From the NCBI GenBank assembly GCA_002329075.1, contig DCXR01000026.1, positions 1-41,342 on the forward strand: DNA of 41,342 nucleotides. Reading direction: 5' to 3'. Position 1 is the stretch's first letter, and every line of letters starts with the position of its first letter. Shown here piece after piece: positions 27,562 through 35,150 of the stretch. The DNA is from Candidatus Neomicrothrix sp. UBA2131. GTDB taxonomy: Bacteria; Actinomycetota; Acidimicrobiia; Acidimicrobiales; MedAcidi-G1. The notes beneath the pieces were generated by a model that ran no database searches, had not been told where the DNA came from, and saw only the letters and a list, made by a program, of their open reading frames with translations. Position numbers and translations under genes: made by a program.

Positions 27562-28065
27562 ATGGCCGATCCGGAGGATGTCGGTCCCGGGGGTTCGACG
27601 TTCACGCACCTCGACGAGGCCGGGAGCGCCCGTATGGTCGACGTCGGCGCGAAGGAGCCGACGCGGCGTAGAGCGGTGGCTCGCGCCCGGATCGAGATTT
27701 CGCCCGAGACGGCGGCGGCACTGGTCGGGGGGTCCGTCCCCAAGGGTGACGTGTTGGCCGTGGCACGTGTGGCGGGCATTCAGGCGGCGAAGCGCACCTC
27801 CGAGTTGGTGCCGCTCTGCCATCCGCTGATGCTGAGCTCCGTGTCGGTCGACCTCGAGGTGGAGGAGTCCCACGTCGCCGTGGAGGCCACGGTGGAGACG
27901 GTCGAGCGGACGGGCGTCGAGATGGAGGCGCTCACGGCGTGTTCGGTTGCGGCGCTCACCGTCTACGACATGTGCAAGGCGCTCGACCGGGCCATGGTGA
28001 TCACCGACGTGGCCCTCTGGGAGAAGGACGGGGGTCGGTCGGGTTCCTGGCGCCGCGCCACCTGA
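27562..28065 (+). CDS. moaC: Cyclic pyranopterin monophosphate synthase MoaC
   Basis: 167 aa. Converts the MoaA product 3',8-cH2GTP to cyclic pyranopterin monophosphate. Motifs: MVDVGAKEPTRR, KRTSELVPLCHPL (active-site region) and VYDMCKALDRAM with the catalytic Lys-Asp pair. Length is normal for the family. ATG 27562 is preceded by an AAGG-type Shine-Dalgarno after the moaA stop, so the two genes are one transcript. Confidence 0.95.
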   Translation: MADPEDVGPGGSTFTHLDEAGSARMVDVGAKEPTRRRAVARARIEISPETAAALVGGSVPKGDVLAVARVAGIQAAKRTSELVPLCHPLMLSSVSVDLEVEESHVAVEATVETVERTGVEMEALTACSVAALTVYDMCKALDRAMVITDVALWEKDGGRSGSWRRAT

Positions 28066-28205
28066 TTCAGCGGCATCCCGGCTGCTACGCGCTCAACGCG
28101 CGTGGGTTCGCGCAGTCAGCGCGTGGAAATCCACCGTTTCACGATGGTGGAACGCTACGTTGTGCGCTCGATGGACGATCGGTGGCTTCGAGAGGACGAC
28201 TGCCC
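28066..28205. other. Repeat-rich 140 bp before the SepX-like gene
   Basis: Holds a near-direct repeat TCAACGCGCGTGG (28093-28105) / TCAGCGCGTGG (28116-28126), a 6-bp hairpin TCCACC (28130-28135)/GGTGGA (28146-28151), and a -10-like TACGTT (28156-28161). A 13-codon frame (ATG 28171, TGA 28210-28212) overlaps the next start; I do not call it a gene. Confidence 0.35.
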
Positions 28206-28664
28206 GTGTTGATCCTGCTGGGACTCGGTGTCCTGTGGACGGCCCTGTTGCTGCCACCGGTCATCCGACGCACGAGACGACGGGTGTCGCCGCGGCCGAT
28301 CGCCGCCCTGTCGGCCTCCACCCGCCTCGATGCGCATGGCCTTCGGGTCATCCAGCGAGCGGCCACGTCCGTGCCGGGCGACCCGGGTTCCGCCCGTCGG
28401 CGGCGCCGTGACGTTCTCTTCACGCTCGCCGGGGTGGCCGGCTTCACCTTCTTCGGAGGTATCGCCGTCGGCGGGGTGGTCTGGATCATCCACTTCCTCG
28501 TCGACCTGTCCCTGGTGGGCTACGCGTTCCTCGTCACCAACCGCCACCAACAGGCATTGGAGCGCAGCGAGGTCGTGGTGCCTTTCCGCCCGTCGACCTC
28601 GATGCCGGTCAACGCCGGTGGGGCAATGCAGGACGAGGCAGTCCTGAGGCGCCAGGCGAACTGA
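28206..28664 (+). CDS. SepX/GLPR-like three-helix membrane protein
   Basis: 152 aa from GTG 28206 (GAGGA Shine-Dalgarno). Helix 1 is at the extreme N-terminus (about residues 1-17), followed by an Arg-rich cytoplasmic segment of about 55 residues, a tetra-Arg, two hydrophobic helices (about 77-120) and a short charged tail. This layout, the size and the position after moeA/moaC and before a tRNA gene fit the actinobacterial SepX (Streptomyces) / GLPR (Corynebacterium) family that recruits the MoeA-like Glp and FtsZ to the septum. The assignment rests on architecture and synteny, not on a named motif. Confidence 0.6.
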   Translation: MLILLGLGVLWTALLLPPVIRRTRRRVSPRPIAALSASTRLDAHGLRVIQRAATSVPGDPGSARRRRRDVLFTLAGVAGFTFFGGIAVGGVVWIIHFLVDLSLVGYAFLVTNRHQQALERSEVVVPFRPSTSMPVNAGGAMQDEAVLRRQAN

Positions 28665-28712
28665 GTCCCGGCTGGGCTTCCGGTCCACCGTCCAGCGCTC
28701 CCTCTCCACCGC

Positions 28713-28718
28713 TACGAT
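28713..28718 (+). promoter_or_regulatory. -10 element TACGAT of tRNA-Ala
   Basis: TACGAT ends 13 nt upstream of the tRNA 5' end. Confidence 0.45.
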
Positions 28719-28731
28719 CCACCCCGCCCGC

Positions 28732-28805
28732 GGGGGTGTAGCTCAGTCGGCTAGAGCGCTACGTTCGCAACGTAGAAGTCGTGGGTTCGATTCCCATCAC
28801 CTCCA
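28732..28805 (+). tRNA. tRNA-Ala(CGC)
   Basis: 74 nt, complete cloverleaf. Acceptor GGGGGTG pairs with CACCTCC and contains the G3:U70 wobble that defines alanine tRNAs. D-arm GCTC/GAGC, anticodon stem CTACG/CGTAG with loop TTCGCAA (anticodon CGC, reading GCG), T-arm GTGGG/CCCAT with loop TTCGATT. CCA is not encoded (CCG follows the discriminator A). Confidence 0.96.
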
Positions 28806-28815
28806 CCGTCAGCCC

Positions 28816-28842
28816 GACCGGGCCTTCTCAGCCGGCCCGGTC
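28816..28842. terminator. Strong hairpin after tRNA-Ala and glycosyltransferase
   Basis: Perfect 9-bp stem GACCGGGCC/GGCCCGGTC with a 9-nt loop, containing the glycosyltransferase stop in the loop. It lies 10 nt past the tRNA end and could serve both convergent transcripts. Confidence 0.6.
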
Positions 28843-30072
28843 CGCCTCTACGGCCTTCGCCAACCGTTCTGGAAGGTCGGGGACCTCCGCCCGGACCTGC
28901 GACCAACTTGGGCTGCGTGAGTCGGCGTTGGGGTCGGCCAGGAAGTGCTCACCGGCTTCTATCACCGCCCGTGCGAACATCTCGACGGTGGCCTCCTCCA
29001 GATGGCGGTCGTGGGTGAGTCCGTTGATTGCTGCGTCGTCCCCGTACCTGGCGACCAGGTCGAGGGCCGCCTGAGTGTACGTGGCATCGAGACTCTGGAA
29101 CCCCTCGTGGGTCAGCACCGTGCCCGATGCGGCGAGCCGTGCGAACAGGGAACGGGCGGTGTCGATGCTCATCTTGTGCAGGCCGCTTCCGGCGTCGTCG
29201 GGTGACAGGTCCTGGTGCTTGTGGTCGTACTGGTCGGCGATGTCGACCTGGCAGACCTGCGCAGTCGTGTAGCGGCGGTACACGTCGGCGAGCAGGCCGA
29301 TCTCGAGGCCCCAGTCTGCAGGGATCCGCAGCGTGCGGACCAGGTCGGCGTGCATGGCGTACTCGCCGCCGAGCGGGTAGCGGAAGCTGTCGAGGTAGTC
29401 CAGGAAGTCGCTACGACCGAATGCCAGGCCGAGCGCACGGACGAGCGGCGTGACGAACAGGCGGCTCACCCGACCGTAGAGGCGTTCGCCATCCCGTCCA
29501 TCGGGGTCGTCGGAGGCGGCCGACGTCCGGTAGTAGTAGCCCTTGCTGAAGGCGTATTCGAACGATGGGTGCGCAACCGGGTACAGCAGGCGGGCGACCA
29601 TGCGGCGGTCGTAGGTGCGCACGTCGGCATCGTGGAGGGCCACCGTCTGTGCGCGATCCGATGCCAGGAAATACCCGAGGCAGTACCAGACGTTCGAGCC
29701 CTTGCCGGGTTGCGTGGGAGCCAGCCCGTGGGAGGCCAGTTCTCCGTGGAGGGCGGACAGGCGCGGTCCGTCGTGCCAGAGGATGCGATGGTGCTGGGGC
29801 AGGCGGTCGAAAAGTCGACGCGCCCGGTCGAAATCGGCTTCGTCCGCCTGGTTGAGGCCGATCACCACCTCGTCGAGGTACGGAATGCGGGCGATCTCTT
29901 CGACCATCGGCCCGAGGGCGGGCCCGTCCATCTCGGAGGCCAGACAGGGGATGACGAGCGCCATGGGACGCTCGGCCGCCCAGGAGGAGAGCTCGGCCTC
30001 GAGGTCGGCGGTCGGGCGGTCGCCGAGGTCGTGGAGGGTGGCGATGACGCCGTTCTGGAAGAAATCGGCCAT
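28828..30072 (-). CDS. GpgS-like (GT81) glycosyltransferase
   Basis: 414 aa GT-A glycosyltransferase. The start MADFFQNGVIATLHDLG and the following segment resemble glucosyl-3-phosphoglycerate synthase-type proteins. The nucleotide-sugar/metal motif is HDADV (D148, D150). A region PLGGEYAMHADLVRTL with GLEIG downstream is typical of the acceptor/active-site part in this group. GpgS makes glucosyl-3-phosphoglycerate, precursor of the compatible solute glucosylglycerate or of methylglucose polysaccharides; no phosphatase partner is nearby. Exact donor and acceptor are inferred. Leaderless promoter 6 nt before ATG 30072. Confidence 0.75.
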   Translation of the reverse strand: MADFFQNGVIATLHDLGDRPTADLEAELSSWAAERPMALVIPCLASEMDGPALGPMVEEIARIPYLDEVVIGLNQADEADFDRARRLFDRLPQHHRILWHDGPRLSALHGELASHGLAPTQPGKGSNVWYCLGYFLASDRAQTVALHDADVRTYDRRMVARLLYPVAHPSFEYAFSKGYYYRTSAASDDPDGRDGERLYGRVSRLFVTPLVRALGLAFGRSDFLDYLDSFRYPLGGEYAMHADLVRTLRIPADWGLEIGLLADVYRRYTTAQVCQVDIADQYDHKHQDLSPDDAGSGLHKMSIDTARSLFARLAASGTVLTHEGFQSLDATYTQAALDLVARYGDDAAINGLTHDRHLEEATVEMFARAVIEAGEHFLADPNADSRSPSWSQVRAEVPDLPERLAKAVEADRAG

Positions 30073-30078
30073 GGAAAC

Positions 30079-30084
30079 AGGCTA
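30079..30084 (-). promoter_or_regulatory. -10 element TAGCCT, leaderless (glycosyltransferase)
   Basis: On the minus strand TAGCCT is 6 nt before ATG 30072. Confidence 0.6.
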
Positions 30085-30108
30085 GGTGTGCCGCCGCTAT
30101 GCCCGGTG

Positions 30109-30127
30109 GGTTAGGAGACGGTTAGGA
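30109..30127 (+). promoter_or_regulatory. 11-bp-phased direct repeat, candidate operator
   Basis: GGTTAGGA occurs at 30109-30116 and again at 30120-30127, one helical turn apart, about 51-69 bp upstream of the lipoprotein start. Direct repeats with 11-bp period are typical of OmpR/PhoB-family response regulator sites. No -35 is visible for the operon promoter, consistent with activator dependence. Confidence 0.4.
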
Positions 30128-30164
30128 CCGGTGGTCCGATGTACGGATATTCGGAGCCGGTCCC

Positions 30165-30170
30165 TACGCT
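30165..30170 (+). promoter_or_regulatory. -10 element TACGCT, leaderless (export operon)
   Basis: TACGCT lies 7 nt before GTG 30178 and fixes the start of the lipoprotein and of the operon. Confidence 0.6.
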
Positions 30171-30177
30171 TGGTCCA

Positions 30178-31020
30178 GTGCCCGCCACCCGAATCCGAAC
30201 GATGATCGTGCACGCCCTTGTGGCGTTGGCCTTGTTGGCGGGCTGCTCGGGCGGTGGCACGGACTCCACCACGCGCTCGATCGTGGTACTCAGTGCTGAC
30301 GACAACGTCGAGATCGTCGTGCCGGACGACGCCTTCACGAAGGAGGTCGTGACCACCACCACGGTGGCGCCCACAACCACCGGGGCGTCCACCACCACGG
30401 TTGCGCCCACAGCCACCGGGGCGTCCACCGCCACGGTGGTGCCCACAACCGGGGCCACTCCCTCGGAGACCACCGAAGGTTCGGCAGGGGACGTAGGGGC
30501 TGGCGAGCCCGCGACTGCAACGACGATCGCTTCGACCACCACATCGACCACGACCACCCAGCCCCCCAAGGAGACCATTCCGTTGGCGGAGGAGGACATC
30601 AACCCGGGTCTCAAGCTCATGGACGCCCTCGAGAACTTCAACTCCTGTCTCGACAGCGAGGGGTTTGAGTTCATGGGCCTTCCCAACGAGGAGGCCGGAC
30701 CGGGCGCTGTGGTAAACAGCCCCGACTACCTTGAAGCCCTCAGCCTCTGCAACAGCCGTACCGGTATCGCCACCGCCTTCCAGGATTTTCAGACTGCACG
30801 GACCAACCTCGCGCCCGATCAGATCCGCGAGGACAACGAGGAGTTCATCGCCCTGACTGAGTGTCTGCGCCAGAAGGGTTGGACGATCGGCGAACTGCTG
30901 CCGGACGAGAACGGTCTGCTGGGCCCCGGTGGGTCATTCCAGAATTCGGACGGCGAAATCAACACGGACGAAATCCGGGACTGCGTCAGTGAACTGAGCC
31001 TGGCCGCAGATGACTCCTAG
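30178..31020 (+). CDS. Secreted lipoprotein, first gene of export operon
   Basis: 280 aa from GTG 30178. The signal peptide ends in the lipobox LLAGC (Cys23 would be lipidated). Residues about 55-140 are a Thr/Ala/Pro linker containing a 12-residue repeat (TTTVAPTTTGAS and variants). The C-terminal about 140 residues form a compact domain with four cysteines (in NSCLDSEG, LSLCNS, TECLRQKG, RDCVSEL), possibly two disulphides. No named family. It sits 9 bp upstream of the adaptor gene of an ABC exporter, so it may be the surface partner or a substrate receptor; that is inference. Confidence 0.8.
   Translation: MPATRIRTMIVHALVALALLAGCSGGGTDSTTRSIVVLSADDNVEIVVPDDAFTKEVVTTTTVAPTTTGASTTTVAPTATGASTATVVPTTGATPSETTEGSAGDVGAGEPATATTIASTTTSTTTTQPPKETIPLAEEDINPGLKLMDALENFNSCLDSEGFEFMGLPNEEAGPGAVVNSPDYLEALSLCNSRTGIATAFQDFQTARTNLAPDQIREDNEEFIALTECLRQKGWTIGELLPDENGLLGPGGSFQNSDGEINTDEIRDCVSELSLAADDS
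30355..30456 (+). repeat. 36-nt tandem repeat, about 2.8 copies
   Basis: Units at 30355, 30391 and 30427 encode TTTVAPTTTGAS and variants within the lipoprotein linker. Unit 2 differs from unit 1 at two positions. Confidence 0.85.
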
Positions 31021-31029
31021 GAACAGCCG

Positions 31030-34000
31030 ATGGGACGTGGGAATCCAGCCATGAAGAGGTATCTGACGAGTTTCGTCGTACTGGCGCTGGTGGGCGTGGC
31101 CCTTGCCGTGTGGCAACCGTGGGCGGACGACACCGTGGTGATCGACCTCGAGACAGATCGGGCCATCGCCGAGGTGGTCAGCGTCCGGACCCTCACCGAT
31201 GAGATCACCGTGCGTGGCGAGCTCCGACGCGACGAACTCCAGGTCATCAACTCTGCTGTGGACGGCAAGATCAGCGACGTCCTCGTCGAAGACGGCGACA
31301 CCGTTCAGCCGGGTGACGTGCTGTTCGCCCTCGACGGCCGTCGAGCGGTTGCCGTCAACGGCGACTTCGCCTTCTACCGACGGCTCGACGTCGGTTCGGA
31401 GGGGCCGGACGTCCTCCAACTCGAGACGATCCTGTCCGACTCGGGCTACGACGTCGGCAAGGTCGACGAGTTCTACACCGAGGAGACCCGCTTGGGCCTG
31501 TCCGCGTGGCAGGTCGACCACGACTACGGCGGGGCCACGATGGAGGTCGATGAGGTCGTCACCGTGTCGCTCGGAGGCAACGGAGCGGGCTATTCGGTGG
31601 GCGCACAGAATACGGCGACTCTCGAGATCCGAGCGGTCGCACCCGACGAGGAGGAGTTATCGGCGGAGCCTGGAGCGAGCACGACGACGATCGCCCCGGC
31701 GATGCCTTCGACGACACTCGCCCCACTGGACGAGGAGGTGGTTCTGCTCGCCGACTTCACCTGGAACGAACGGGGTGAACGGGTCGAGACCCTCCAACAA
31801 GTGCTCGGGCTGACACAGGACGGGACCTACGGACCGGCCACCCGGGCTGCACATCTCGACGCCAACCGGTCCAGGGGCCTCTCCCTGGAGTCGATCCCGT
31901 GGGCATTTGGGGTCTCTGCGACGTCGTTGGTGGTGACGGAGGGCGGGCTGGCCGCCACCTTCACGGTCGCACTCGGGGTTGCACCGGAGTCGGATGTCGT
32001 CCTCGCCGTCAGGAGTGCCGACACCAGTGAGTTCACGGTGGCGCCGGAGGGCCTTGTGTTCACATCGGCCGACTGGTCCACCGAGCAGACCGTCACCGTC
32101 ACCGGTGCCGACGACCGACTCCTCGACGGAGACCGGTCCTCCTCGGTGGTGCTCTCCATGCTCGACGCCTACTCGGACGACAACTTCGACGGAACTGGTG
32201 ATGTCGTCGTGGCGGTGACGACCACAGACGACGACACCGCTGGCTTCGTGGTCTCACAGGCAGGTGCAGCCGTCACCGAAGCGGGTTCGACGACGACGTT
32301 CACAGTCGTCCTCGAGGTTCAACCGCCGTCGGACGTAGTCTTCTCGGTGTCGAGTCCCGACACGGCTGAGGCGACGGTGTCGGCCCCGAACCTCACATTC
32401 ACAGCCGACAACTGGTCGACGGCCCAACCCGTGACCGTCACCGGCGTCGACGACACGCTGGTCGACGGAAGCCAGACATCTGTGATCGTGGTCGCCGTCG
32501 ACGCCTCCTCCTCCGCTGATGCGTTCGACCTGCTCACCGACCATTCCGTCCGGGTGACAACGATCGACGATGACTCCCCCGGATTCACGCTATGGACAAC
32601 GGCGGTCACCGTTGGTGAGGACGGGACGAGCGATTCGTTCACCGTGGTGCTCAACCAGGCCCCGACGAGTGACGTGGAACTCGCCATCTCGAGTGCCGAT
32701 ACCGGTGAGGCGACCGTGTCACCCGCCACCGTCACGTTCACGGTCGACAACTGGTCGACGGCCCAACCCGTGACCGTCACCGGCGTCGATGACACCGTCG
32801 TGGATGGCGGGCAGAACACCGCTCTCACCGTGTCCGTGGTGGACGCCACCTCGGACGACGCCTTCGATCTCGTGGCCGACCAGACGGTTACCGCCGCCAC
32901 GATGGACGATGACATCGCACCGTCGGAAGCGGACCCGGGTTCGGAAACCCCGTCGACCGTGCCGTCGATCACCGTCGAGGCCTCCACCACGGAGATCATG
33001 GAGGGGGAACAGGTCACGTTCACCTTCACCGCACAGCCGGTTCCCGAGGAGGACCTGATCGTCGACATCAGCGTGGGGGGCGAGGTCACTGCAGAGGACG
33101 ACTTCGACGAGGTCGACGACACCGTCCTGTTTCCGGCGGGCATAGGGGTCGCCGAACTCGTCATCACGACCCTCATCGACGACGACCTCGAGCCGGACGA
33201 GGACCTCGATGTCGGGATCTCTTCGCTGTTCGTGAACAACCCCCGCTACAACGTGGGCGGCCGGTCTGAGTCGACGGTCACGGTCATGGACCCGAACGTC
33301 CCGGACCTGCCGGTGCTCGTCCTGCGTGCTGACGCCGACTCCACCGGGGAGAGCGGTTCGGCGGGCTTCACCGTCGAAACGCCCGTCGAGGTCGTCGAGG
33401 ACATCGACATCTATTTCGTCGTGGGCGGCACCGTCGTCGAGGGTGAGGACTATGGCGAGCCCGACGAGTTCGTGACGCTCACGACGGGGAGCGACTCGGT
33501 GGACATCAGCGTCACGTTGCGTTCCGACGACCTCGTCGAGGTGGACGAGGTGCTGACGGTGACCCTGGTGCCTGACCCCAACCACCTCCCCGGCTTCGTG
33601 GATCAGGCGTACGAGTTGAGTTGGGTCGTCTCCGCCTCGATGCTGGTCGAGTCCGACGACCTTCCCGAACTCACCCTGCACGGTGCCGAAATCGTCGTTG
33701 AGGGGGAGACGGGTTCGGTGACGATCGTTGCGGACCAGGCTCCCGAAGTGGACACGTCGGTCAACTACAACGTGTCGGGTAGTGCCCAACAGGGCGTCGA
33801 CTTCGAGGTGCTGACCGGAACCGTGCTCATGCGTGCCGGACAGACGGAACTCGAGATCCCGATCCGCACCATCGACGACGACGTCCTATTCGAAGCGGCC
33901 GACATGATCGTTGCCGACTGGCCGGCCCGGATCGGCACGGTCACCGTGGATGAGGGGCAGTTCGTCTTGCAGGGCAACAACGTCCTCAGCCTCACGGAGC

Positions 34001-34434
34001 CCGAGTTCACGATCAAGATCTTCGCCACACCGTCCGAGCGGGCCAAGCTCAGCGTCGGTCAGGTGGTCACCGTCAACCTCGATGCCGGCGACCAGGAGTC
34101 CGAGGGCGTCATCACCGAACTCGAGGACTCGGCGAGTACCGGCGGTGGCAGCGAGACCTACGAGGGTGTGGTCGAGGCGGTCGATGAACTGGTCGGCGTG
34201 GATGGCGCCGTGGTGATGATCGACGTCGTGGTCGAGGAAGCCGTGGACGCCGTCGTGGTGCCGATCGCAGCGGTCCTTGCCGAGGGTGGCATCAACCAGA
34301 CACGGGTCGTGACCCCGGACGGGATCATCGAGCGCCGGGAGATCGAGACGGGAATGCTCGACGGTGCATACGTCGAGATCGTTTCCGGGGTCTCGCCCGG
34401 TGAATACGTGATCCTGGAGATCGACAGGGGTTGA
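31030..34434 (+). CDS. Giant efflux adaptor with peptidoglycan-binding and Calx-beta-like repeats
   Basis: 1134 aa (ATG 31030, AGGA upstream; ATG 31051 also possible). Order: N-terminal membrane helix (12-28); first half of a lipoyl/barrel-sandwich (about 60-104, VLVEDGDTVQPGDVLFALDG); peptidoglycan-binding-1-like motif (118-166) and a second partial one (244-280); three repeats of about 110 residues each ending near TVTGxDD (297-402, 405-514, 518-628); three Calx-beta-like units (about 646-755, 760-878, 880-955); then the second sandwich half, beta-barrel and membrane-proximal domain (about 960-1134). Gram-positive adaptors with PG-binding motifs paired with MacB permeases are known; the long beta-repeat arm is the unusual part. 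Acidic, Ca2+-binding likely. Confidence 0.85.
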   Translation: MGRGNPAMKRYLTSFVVLALVGVALAVWQPWADDTVVIDLETDRAIAEVVSVRTLTDEITVRGELRRDELQVINSAVDGKISDVLVEDGDTVQPGDVLFALDGRRAVAVNGDFAFYRRLDVGSEGPDVLQLETILSDSGYDVGKVDEFYTEETRLGLSAWQVDHDYGGATMEVDEVVTVSLGGNGAGYSVGAQNTATLEIRAVAPDEEELSAEPGASTTTIAPAMPSTTLAPLDEEVVLLADFTWNERGERVETLQQVLGLTQDGTYGPATRAAHLDANRSRGLSLESIPWAFGVSATSLVVTEGGLAATFTVALGVAPESDVVLAVRSADTSEFTVAPEGLVFTSADWSTEQTVTVTGADDRLLDGDRSSSVVLSMLDAYSDDNFDGTGDVVVAVTTTDDDTAGFVVSQAGAAVTEAGSTTTFTVVLEVQPPSDVVFSVSSPDTAEATVSAPNLTFTADNWSTAQPVTVTGVDDTLVDGSQTSVIVVAVDASSSADAFDLLTDHSVRVTTIDDDSPGFTLWTTAVTVGEDGTSDSFTVVLNQAPTSDVELAISSADTGEATVSPATVTFTVDNWSTAQPVTVTGVDDTVVDGGQNTALTVSVVDATSDDAFDLVADQTVTAATMDDDIAPSEADPGSETPSTVPSITVEASTTEIMEGEQVTFTFTAQPVPEEDLIVDISVGGEVTAEDDFDEVDDTVLFPAGIGVAELVITTLIDDDLEPDEDLDVGISSLFVNNPRYNVGGRSESTVTVMDPNVPDLPVLVLRADADSTGESGSAGFTVETPVEVVEDIDIYFVVGGTVVEGEDYGEPDEFVTLTTGSDSVDISVTLRSDDLVEVDEVLTVTLVPDPNHLPGFVDQAYELSWVVSASMLVESDDLPELTLHGAEIVVEGETGSVTIVADQAPEVDTSVNYNVSGSAQQGVDFEVLTGTVLMRAGQTELEIPIRTIDDDVLFEAADMIVADWPARIGTVTVDEGQFVLQGNNVLSLTEPEFTIKIFATPSERAKLSVGQVVTVNLDAGDQESEGVITELEDSASTGGGSETYEGVVEAVDELVGVDGAVVMIDVVVEEAVDAVVVPIAAVLAEGGINQTRVVTPDGIIERREIETGMLDGAYVEIVSGVSPGEYVILEIDRG
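32406..32789 (+). repeat. 45-nt identical direct repeats between adaptor modules
   Basis: 32406-32450 and 32745-32789 are identical, 339 bp (113 codons) apart and in frame, covering the DNWSTAQPVTVTGVD segment of modules 2 and 3. The identity at synonymous positions points to recent duplication or gene conversion. Confidence 0.85.
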
Positions 34435-34439
34435 CCGGC

Positions 34440-35150
34440 ATGAGCTCGAGCCCGATGGGTGAGCCCCTGTTGTCGCTCGAGGGTGTGTCGCGGGTCTACG
34501 GCGAGGAGGTCCTCGTCCACGCCCTCAGGGACGTGTCCCTTGACATCCGTGCCGGCGAATACCTCTCGATCGTCGGTCCGTCCGGTTCGGGAAAGTCGAC
34601 GATGCTGGGACTGCTCGGCGTGCTCGACCTCCCCTCTTCGGGGACGATCAGGATCCAGGACGTCGAGGTGAACACCCTGCCCGACGCCGAGCGGTCTCGT
34701 CTGCGTGGCCAGGCCATCGGATTCGTCTTCCAGCAGTTCCATCTCGTGCCCCACCTGACGGCCCTAGGCAACGTCGAGACGGCGTTGCTCTACCGGAACC
34801 TGAGCCGGAAGGAGCGCCGGCGGCGGTCGTTGGAAGCACTCGAACTCGTCGACCTCGGGAACCGACATGACCACCGCCCGGTCCAGATGTCGGGTGGCGA
34901 GCAGCAGCGGGTGGCCATTGCCCGGGCGATCGTGGCCGAGCCACTGGTGGTGTTGGCCGATGAGCCGACAGGTGCACTCGACACACGGAACGCCGCGAAC
35001 GTGATGGAGATCTTTGCCGGCCTCCGGTCGGACGAGAGGGCGATCTGCCTCGTGAGCCACGACCTCGACGTCGCCGGGGCCACGGACCGGCGCATCTCCA
35101 TGCGGGATGGCGAGATCGTCGGGGACGAGTGGCAGGGGTCGGTGTCGTGA
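34440..35150 (+). CDS. MacB/LolD-type ABC transporter ATPase
   Basis: 236 aa from ATG 34440 (AGGGG upstream); a TTG at 34431 overlapping the adaptor stop is the alternative. Walker A GPSGSGKST, Q-loop in FVFQQFHLVPHLT, signature MSGGEQQR, Walker B VVLADEPTGALD and the switch His in VSHDLD are all present. The sequence class is that of MacB/LolD/FtsE ATPases that drive mechanotransmission rather than channel transport. It is followed by the permease with a GTGA overlap. Confidence 0.93.
   Translation: MSSSPMGEPLLSLEGVSRVYGEEVLVHALRDVSLDIRAGEYLSIVGPSGSGKSTMLGLLGVLDLPSSGTIRIQDVEVNTLPDAERSRLRGQAIGFVFQQFHLVPHLTALGNVETALLYRNLSRKERRRRSLEALELVDLGNRHDHRPVQMSGGEQQRVAIARAIVAEPLVVLADEPTGALDTRNAANVMEIFAGLRSDERAICLVSHDLDVAGATDRRISMRDGEIVGDEWQGSVS

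Noticed and set aside
28171..28212. 13-codon frame before the SepX-like start
   Set aside because: Too short, no ribosome site and no recognisable leader-peptide feature such as a run of one codon.
30355..30456. Short tandem repeats as a CRISPR-like or mobile repeat
   Set aside because: Units are in frame, coding for a Thr-rich linker, with no spacers.
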